A DNA stretch of 64,000 nucleotides from contig NEEC01000029.1 in the NCBI GenBank assembly GCA_002189035.1, forward strand, positions 248,001-312,000, in the 5' to 3' direction. Every line of letters starts with the position of its first letter. Position 1 is the stretch's first letter. The translations under genes and the position numbers were made by a program. The notes under the pieces are model-generated. The model was given only the letters and a program-made list of their open reading frames with translations, was not told the DNA's origin and made no database searches. Origin of the DNA: Utricularia gibba. Its lineage: Eukaryota; Streptophyta; Magnoliopsida; Lamiales; Lentibulariaceae. Shown piece by piece: positions 57,159 through 64,000 of the stretch.

Positions 57159-59406
57159 ATGGAGGCAAGGGAAGATTTGCTGTCAATTCTGCCGCACTTG
57201 CCGCTGATTTCCCGATCCTCGGCGTTGTTCTGGCCCCCGCCGGTGGTGGCGGCTCTCAAAGATCTCTGTAAGGGCCCCGATGTTAGTAACGTCAACTCCG
57301 GTAGGCTATTCGCCGTTGCTATTGCCGACATGAGGGATCCTCTCCGATTGCCGCGTCTTCACAACTCCGTATCACTTGGTTTTTCCCTTTTCTTCGATGA
57401 GGTAAGTTTGAAATCAATCTGATCTATTCAATTGTTTTTTGGGGATAGCATGATGTGCTTCAGCGTCTGTTAATAACGATATTTGCCTCGATGAATGGAT
57501 ACTAGGGCAAATCTTACTGCAGAAGAACAACCACAAGTTCTTCTCTACTTGTTTAGTCTTGCATGATTCTTGAAATGAGAAATTAGTTCCAGTTTGGTAG
57601 GAATAGGTTTGTGCCGTAATCGCAATGAACTATTCCTGCAGCTGATGAATAGGGATAAAGCTGAAAAATGGTTTAGAGATGTGATTCCGAACCTCTCTGG
57701 TTTATTGTTGAGGTTGCCAACTTTGCTGGAGACTCACTATCAATCGACAGATGCCTCAAAAATGAAAGCCGGTCTCAGATTGTTGAATTCGCAGCAGCCT
57801 GGGCTTGTTCTCCTTAGTCAGGTACACAGATTGATACAACTGTTTTGTTTCCTCTGGAGCAGTGATTTCTCTTGAGAATCTGGTGGCTTGGATAACTCAA
57901 TTGATTCAGTACTGCCTGAACTCCATCTTCCTCCGGGAAAATGAGGCTCAAGATGGGTAGATGAATCGATAGAAAGAGCTGCTACCAATAAGAGCTGTTG
58001 TGAAGTTTGTTTGATTTTCATCCTTCTCTCAATATGTGAAAAGAAAAACATTACCATGCTTAGTTTAACTTCAGTGAAGTCAAGTTGCCAGAGTGAGGCC
58101 TGATGACCATTTCAGGAACTGATCGCTGCTCTGCTACCCTGTGCTCTCTTCTGCTTGTTTCCATCCGCTAATAGAGACGCCCTCCGTCTTCAACCTATCA
58201 ACTTTGATGGTTTATTTCGGTATGCTACTCACGATTTCCTAATACTGAGACCGAGCAGATTTACTTTTCTTGTTACTAACGATTACATTTGCCATCTATT
58301 CAGTCTTCTGTACGAGTCCTTTGATTCGATTCTGGAGCATAAAATTAAATGCATTGTTCACTATTTTGAGAAGATTTCAATGGACATGCCACGAGGCTAT
58401 GTATCATATGAGAGAAAAGTACTGCCTTGGAAGGGCAAGGAATCGGAGGTAGCTTACCCTGAAGCAGGTTTCTGGGCAACTCTACTGCATCTCTCTCGTA
58501 CATGGAGGTAATGGATGAGCAAAAAGAGTGCAAATATTTTGCGATCTTCTCTAATGTGTATGATTGTTTTTGTAGGTTATCAGTTCTGGTCTTATTGAAG
58601 ATCACCCCATGGAAGCTCTTGAAGTAGATTTCGCAAACAAGTACATTGGAGGAGGTGCTCTGGGCAGGGGCTGTGTGCAAGAAGAAATACGTTTCATGAT
58701 CAATCCAGAATTGATTGTTAGCTTGCTTTTCTTACCCGCAATGGAAGACAACGAGGCTATTGAGATCGTCGGTGCAGAGAGATTCTCAAGCTACTCTGGC
58801 TACGCCTCTTCATTCCAGTTCACTGGAGATCATTCAGACACAAAAAGCATGGACACAATGGGAAGACGCCGAACAAGGATAGTTGCAATTGATGCGCTTT
58901 GCTTCCCTGGGCAGAGACAGTACAAGGTTGAATGTCTTCTTCGTGAAACTAACAAGGCCTTCTGCGGCTTCTTGAACCACTCACTTGATAAGAAGGATCA
59001 TCACATGCCAGCTCGCCCTGATCAAGCTGAAGATGCCTCCACTTCTATGCAAGGAGAAAGTAGAGGCTTCGAAGGCAAGATCGGCATTGCGACTGGAAAC
59101 TGGGGTTGTGGTGCCTTCGGCGGGGATCCACAGGTGAAAGCTATGATTCAGTGGCTGGCGGCTTCCGAGGCGCAGAGACCATTCATCTTGTACTACACAT
59201 TTGGATTGAAGAATTTGGAGAAGCTGGGAGCAGTCGTAGAATGGATTCTAGATCACCAATGGAGTGTTGGTGATCTTTGGAACATGTTAGTGGAGTATGG
59301 GTATCAGAGATTCCAGGGACAAACGTCTGATCGTCTTTTCAAATGGCTCATTCCCTCACTTCAATTTATTTCTGATAATGAATTGTCTTCCTGTCAGGTT
59401 ATTTAG
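57159..59406 (+). CDS. PARG1: Poly(ADP-ribose) glycohydrolase (PARG), one-base frameshift
   Basis: Exons 57159-57401, 57642-57821, 58116-58219, 58304-58507 and 58576-59406 give about 520 residues (Arabidopsis PARG1 548). The start MEAREDLLSILPHLPLISRS matches. The catalytic loop is in exon 5: GGGALGRGCVQEEIRFMINP, with the QEE glutamates. VATGNWGCG-like IGIATGNWGCGAFGGDPQVK is also present. The enzyme removes poly(ADP-ribose) chains and acts in DNA repair and immunity. The frame breaks in exon 4 at 58474-58476: TTC TGG GCA should be TTC TGG GGC AAC TCT, one G short. Only then do exons 4 and 5 join in phase. A GT at 59398 suggests a further C-terminal exon could exist. Confidence 0.9.
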
Positions 59407-60686
59407 AAGAAAAATATTCATCTATCCATTGATGCTTTTTTATTTATAATTACTATAATAATATAATTAATATAAAATTTTCAATTTGGGAAAATTTGTA
59501 CCGTAGGTATCCAGTGGAATACATATAAGAATGTTGATGTGGTGTTTTCTCTAAAACCCGATCGGTGAATCTAGGGTATTCTGATCATCGACGATAGTAG
59601 TGGCGCACCGCAAGTTCATGATTGTGTCGCCGCTGGAGCAAAAGGCTGGGATCTTTTTGGAATTGGTTGGTCGAAACTTCGTTTGACATTGCAGTATGAT
59701 AGTGATAGCATCATTTTACTTCACAAAGCATCTGCAAGCTGCTTGATGATTTTTCTTCACCAAGTATTGGAATATTCGTTTTTTGTAAGTCAGAAAGTGG
59801 GAGAAGAAGGATTATGTAGATGTAAAATTTGTTTGTAATAGTATGAAGACTTCATATTTAACCTACTTACTATAGCTGAATTCTATTAGTTGAAAAAATT
59901 ACCATTAGGGAAGAACAGTTGCTTCATTAGTAGTGCATCGCAGCCTTTCCTCTCACGATTGATTTCCTCAAGCAAGCGGCTCTTCTTCGATCCTGGGCTG
60001 ATCTTCCAATGCTGTTCTGTGAACTTTATTTGATGGATCATATTTTTTAAATCTATGCGTACTACCTTCTAATAGTATCCATCTTAATACTATAGCTACT
60101 GATACCATTTCGACTCTGATATCTGGAATATTGTCTACAAACACATCATTCGAAAGTACTACAAATTTAAGGTTGACTATGAAGTGAGCCTCGGATTCTG
60201 GGTACGTTTGACTTTTCTTTTTATGTACATCACTGTACCTATTTTGCCATCAATTTGATGCCCTTAGCTTAATTTGAAGTATTTTGACCTCGACTGAGTT
60301 TCTTTTCCATTCAAAAAGTTATTCAAGCATTGTGCATATTCTAATCGCTGCTACGGGAATTCATAAGGTTGGGGATGAAGACGGGAAAGCAAAGTCCGTC
60401 CCAATGAAACTCAAGATGCAGTTCATGTTCCCAGTTCCTGAAGACGATATAAAGTCATCAGTTTTCACGTTCCGAGTGAAGAAGAGGTGGGACATATAAT
60501 CCTTCCTGTCCGCAGTCCACACCGCACAAAAACAATTAGTTGGATTTATATTGTTCCAGCAGTTCCACTGCCGTGGTTGAAGGTAACTTTGATTTTCCCA
60601 AATGCAACTTAACTTGCCACTATTAACACACCTCACATACTGGGATTGAAAGTGCCCAACATTCTCCACTTTTCTTAGTTCAGTCA
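59407..60686. other. Intergenic region with unassigned open frames
   Basis: About 1.3 kb. Plus-strand pieces near 60095-60205 (DIWNIVYKHIIRKYYKFK) and 60284-60499 (MKLKMQFMFPVPEDDIKSSV) are open but match nothing I can name and share no consistent splice phase. A decayed gene is possible. Confidence 0.3.
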
Positions 60687-62088
60687 CTAGAAGCAACTGG
60701 ATGGCTCGACAGCACCACCAGTCGTGCCTGCGGCATTAGAGCACGATGATTGAGCTGGTTCCTCATTGTAAGTCAGGTGAACGTTTTCCAATCTGATCCC
60801 CTCACATGGGCTGGTGTGGCTGCAATCAAACTTCATAGCTACTTCCGTTGCAGACGTCCCTTGGATATCTTCATACAACACATCACTGATCTTTATCCCT
60901 GATCCCTGGATGACAAACAGCACTTGCTGGGTAGTTAAAAGCGCAGGTTCGAAAAAGACAAGATAGTTACCTCTGTGGGGCAGTTGATTTCGTAAGGACA
61001 GTAGTGCTGGTCGATGATGATGGGATTCCTGACGTTGGCCATGAGCGCATGCTTGAACACAACGTCCCTAACAAACCCGGTGCTGGCCTCGCCCATGCCT
61101 TGATCCTCAACCCGTTTTCGGTGTCCCTGAATCTCACTGATTTTACCACCACGTTCTGCACTCCTTCCTCGTAAAACTCCTTGCCTAGGCTCCCAATACT
61201 GCAAGGCGTTCACATCTTTTAGAAGGAAACAACGGTGAGTTTGATGAGATTTAGGAGGGGGGAACCTGATGCCGTGACCAGGCCCGCACCCAATGTCCTC
61301 GATCCAGAGCCCCACCGTCCCGGGGCCGATGGAGATGCAGTCGTCCCCGGAGCTGATCTGGGAGTTCAAAATGACGACTTGTTTCGAGTACTGGACGTGG
61401 ATCCCATCGGTGTTGGGACTGTTCCCTGATGCGGATATCAACACTTGTTGCAGCTTGACATTCTCGCAGCCGTTGATCACAACGTGAAACATTTGGCTGT
61501 TGTACGATCTCAGTCCGATGATCTCCACGTTTCTGGAGTTCCAAACCGCTATCGTCTTCAAAACAACAACAAAAACCGTACCAAGGTTAGTGCTTTATGT
61601 ACAAGTTGGAGGATGAATTTTCCATGCAAAAATGGACTTGGAATCAGACTCACGGAGGCGCCGCCGGGGCATCTGGCGCGGGATTTCTTACAGGCCCACA
61701 AGGCGTGCCCCCGCCCATCGAAAGTCCCTCCGATTATGGAAACTCCATCGACGGCGTTAAACAGCATCCAATTCCCATCGCCACCGATCGCATAGTAATC
61801 CGCCGGCGCCACCAGGTAACCGTCGATACGGACCACCAAATCTCGATTGCTACAGGGGCCCTGAAACCGCAGCGCGTTTCTAATAAAAAATCTCCCCGGA
61901 GGAACATACATCATCCCACGGGTGCGGGAGGCGCAAGCTGCAGACCACGCGGAGAGGAAGGCGGCGCTGGAGTCCGTCTCCCCGTCCGGGATCGCCCCGA
62001 AGTCCAACACATTAGCGGAAACCGGCGCACTCCGGCGGAGGGGGAGAATGAGAATGAGGAGGAGAATGAAAGGGTTGGCAGAAGACAT
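60687..62088 (-). CDS. Polygalacturonase (GH28), secreted, one-base frameshift
   Basis: Minus-strand exons 61654-62088, 61266-61555, 60971-61198 and 60687-60905 give about 390 residues. A signal peptide (MSSANPFILLLILILPL) starts the protein. GH28 motifs follow: NSPNTDG, SSGDDCISIGPG, GCGPGHGI and NGLRIKAW, which hold the catalytic aspartates, His and RIK. The enzyme cuts pectin homogalacturonan in the wall. The frame breaks in exon 3 at 61076-61078: the coding strand has CCG GGT TTG where GGG TTT GTT is needed, one G short. Beyond it FVRDVVFKHALMANVRNPII continues normally. An upstream ATG at 62241 would add 51 residues ahead of the signal and is not favoured. Confidence 0.9.
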
Positions 62089-62143
62089 GGTAGTAGTGGG
62101 CGTTGGTAACGGTGGGGGCGTGGGTGGGAGTGATCCTCGCACA

Positions 62144-62169
62144 AGTAGTAGTAGTAGTAGTAGTAGTAG
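62144..62169. repeat. (AGT)n microsatellite
   Basis: An AGT/TAG trinucleotide tract about 60-80 bases before the polygalacturonase start codon on that strand, so it lies in its leader. The rest of the 62089-62834 gap holds the two divergent 5' flanks and no further gene. Confidence 0.9.
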
Positions 62170-62834
62170 CAGTCGTCGTAATGGAGGTGGAAGTTGGACG
62201 GTTGCATGCAAATCAACACAATTGCAATTAACAACTTTCATGGCTCTTGGTCTTCGTTCTCATTAATCAAAATGCTTCCTAACCATCATGACGACTACCC
62301 CACTATTCTGCATGAAAACAAAAACAAAACAAAAAAAAAAAATAGTTAATTCATTCTCCCTCTCCTACGTGTGTAACCGTCAGGAGTCGTCTAGAACTCT
62401 TCCACCATTTACGTTCACTTTGTAGAGGGGGAGAAGGTGGACTCACCGGTGAGGCTGAGGCAGGGTTCCACTTCCACCGGTAACGGAGTCGCGGCGGCCT
62501 TTTTCTATTCCATCACGCAATTTCTTGCTGGTCTTTCTTCTTACCAGAACCTTTGTATTTTATTGAATAATTCGTGGATGGGCTTTGGGGCGTCACGACA
62601 AAATGGAATGTCGAATCCCTGTCACGTGTTTAAGAGGTAGGTGGGAACTCTCTCGCTCTCCCCTCACCTCCCCCGGTGCCGTGTTCGCACTTCGCCGATG
62701 GTATCCCGCCAATACGACAACCCAACTTGAAAAATCTCCCCCAAACCTTTGAATTTTCCCAGGAAAAGTTCAAGCCATGAGGTTTCCTATATAAATAAGT
62801 CATCCCCTGCCATGTGATGAGGAGGAAATCCTAA

Positions 62835-64000
62835 ATGGCGTCCACTCTGCTTTTGTGTTGCATCCTGACGACGTTGTTAGCTCTGGCTTCCGTCACCTCT
62901 TCCCAGATGGCCGTGTGCCCCTACGACTACGTCTACCACTTCGGCGACGGGGTTACTGACGTCGGTAACTCCGTCCGGATTCTTCCCTGGGGGCCGCATC
63001 TGCCCGCCGCGAACCCGCCGTACGGCGTGACGAATCCCGGGTATCCCACTGGTCGCTGGAGTGACGGCCTTATCGACTTCGACTTCGCCGGTAGTTCAAA
63101 ACTGCTCTGCTCATTCGTGACTTCTCTCTAGTAGCACAAGTGTTGCATCAGATTGATTTTCCCATGTGTTTCAGCGGCGGATACCGGCTACCCGACGGTG
63201 ACGCCCTACTTGTCCGGCAATACCACCGATAACCGTGCCATCATCTTCTCCGTGGCGAGAAGCCCTGTGCTTGGGCATGAATTTTTTGAGGAAAGAGGCG
63301 TTGAAGTGCCCCCTTCGCTGTGCCTGTCGAGGCTCAAGCACGTTGGTTCAGGCAATACCTCACTCAGGTCTGCTCCACTCCAGAGGGTACGTAGCGTACA
63401 TGCCACGTTTAGTTGGTGTTTGCCATCCACAGACCAAATTTCCGATCAACTGCTGGTTGGTGTTTGCAGAGTGCAGAGACAGGCTTGAGCGCTCGATCAT
63501 ATTCTTCGGCGACATCGAGGGGAACGACGTCGGCTACGCTCTGCGTCAGGGGAGGTCGATCGAGGAAGTCAGGACTTACGTACCCTTGATCATCGAAGCC
63601 CAGCTCAACATCGCCAGAGTACGTACTGCCGCCGACGTGCAGCAAAAACAAAAAAAAGTACTATGTAACTAAGTAATCATCCGTCGGATTCGCTTTGTAG
63701 GAGCTGATTCAGATGGGCGCGAAGACCTTCGTGATTCCGGGAGCTCGCTGATCGGATGCTACCCCCATCTTCTCGAAGCATTACAGAGCGATGACCCTGA
63801 AGATTACGATGAATACGGTTGCTTGAGAAGAGTGAACGAATTCATTGACTGGAAAAACGACCGTTTAAACGAATCCGTACAGCTCCTTCAAGCTGAGTTC
63901 CCGGAGACGCTTCTTCTTTACAGCCCATTTGCGTCCGGGTTCCGTGCGTATCTCCAGCAATACCTCGGTACGCCTTCCTCTCTTTCCTTCTTCTGACTGT
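62835..64000 (+). CDS. GDSL-family protein without the nucleophile Ser, 5' part, two one-base frameshifts
   Basis: Exons 62835-63090, 63175-63386, 63470-63618 and 63701-63967; the last exon(s) lie beyond the window. A signal peptide (MASTLLLCCILTTLLALASV) leads to YHFGDGVTDVGNS. In active GDSL esterases this block I is FGDS(x)xDTGN; here Gly (GGG, codon 39, 62949-62951) replaces the catalytic Ser. Other family blocks are present: FEERGVEVPP, ARWFRQYLTQVCSTPEECRD, FFGDIEGNDVGYALRQGRS and ELIQMGAKTFVIPG. The frame slips at 63309-63313 (CCCCC, six needed) and at 63739-63741 (GGG, four needed). With both repaired the exons join in phase. Family members are secreted acyl hydrolases; this copy is probably inactive. 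The catalytic Asp/His block is outside the window. Confidence 0.88.

Noticed and set aside
62089-62241. Upstream start that gives the polygalacturonase a 51-residue N-terminal extension
   Set aside because: It runs through the AGT microsatellite and places the signal peptide internally; the ATG at 62088 is the proper start.

Overview
This window is nuclear DNA from a flowering plant. The evidence is GT-AG split genes, plant-only families (PsaF, WRKY, HAK/KUP transporters, RALF, CYSTM, U-box E3 ligases, GRP-type glycine-rich proteins) and AT-rich intergenic DNA. The gene set reads as an angiosperm, probably a eudicot; species cannot be told. About 27 protein genes or remnants lie at roughly one per 2.3 kb. 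No intact transposon, rRNA, tRNA or CRISPR array was seen.

Layout. 0-11 kb: a truncated WRKY factor (-), an OMA1-like protease (+), photosystem I PsaF (+), a doubtful minus-strand unit, a TLC-domain membrane protein (-), an RNase H-like protein (-), glycine decarboxylase H protein (-) and a polytopic membrane protein (+). 12-25 kb: a KUP potassium transporter (+), a broken mitochondrial bL12 gene (-), allantoate deiminase (+), splicing factor SF3A1 (+), Y3IP1 (+) and a His-rich CYSTM protein (+). 26-36 kb: a PUB20/21-type U-box ligase (+), a GTD-binding/DUF593 protein (+), a kelch nitrile-specifier-like protein (+), a RALF peptide (-) and serine hydroxymethyltransferase (+). 38-47 kb: UDP-glucuronate 4-epimerase (+), glyoxalase II (+) with duplicated debris on both sides, and a reticulon-tailed 3beta-HSD-like protein (+). 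47-52 kb: three glycine-rich proteins in inverted arrangement and a CGR1-like nucleolar protein (+). 53-64 kb: a second KUP transporter of another clade (+), PARG (+), a GH28 polygalacturonase (-) and the start of a GDSL-family protein (+).

The genes look like independent loci, not a pathway cluster. Photosynthesis and photorespiration (PsaF, Y3IP1, GDC-H, SHMT) and cell wall functions (GAE, polygalacturonase, GRPs, RALF) recur, but strand and spacing give no sign of co-organisation.

The strongest unexplained pattern is technical or mutational. Nine otherwise well-conserved genes carry single-base losses, ten in all, nearly always one base short in a G/C run. This looks like consensus error in the assembly, so these genes should not be called pseudogenes on this sequence alone. 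Genuine biological oddities include a GDSL protein whose nucleophile Ser is Gly, a 3beta-HSD-like protein without YxxxK, a gutted bL12m gene with a complete-looking promoter, local duplications around glyoxalase II, and three GC-AG introns.
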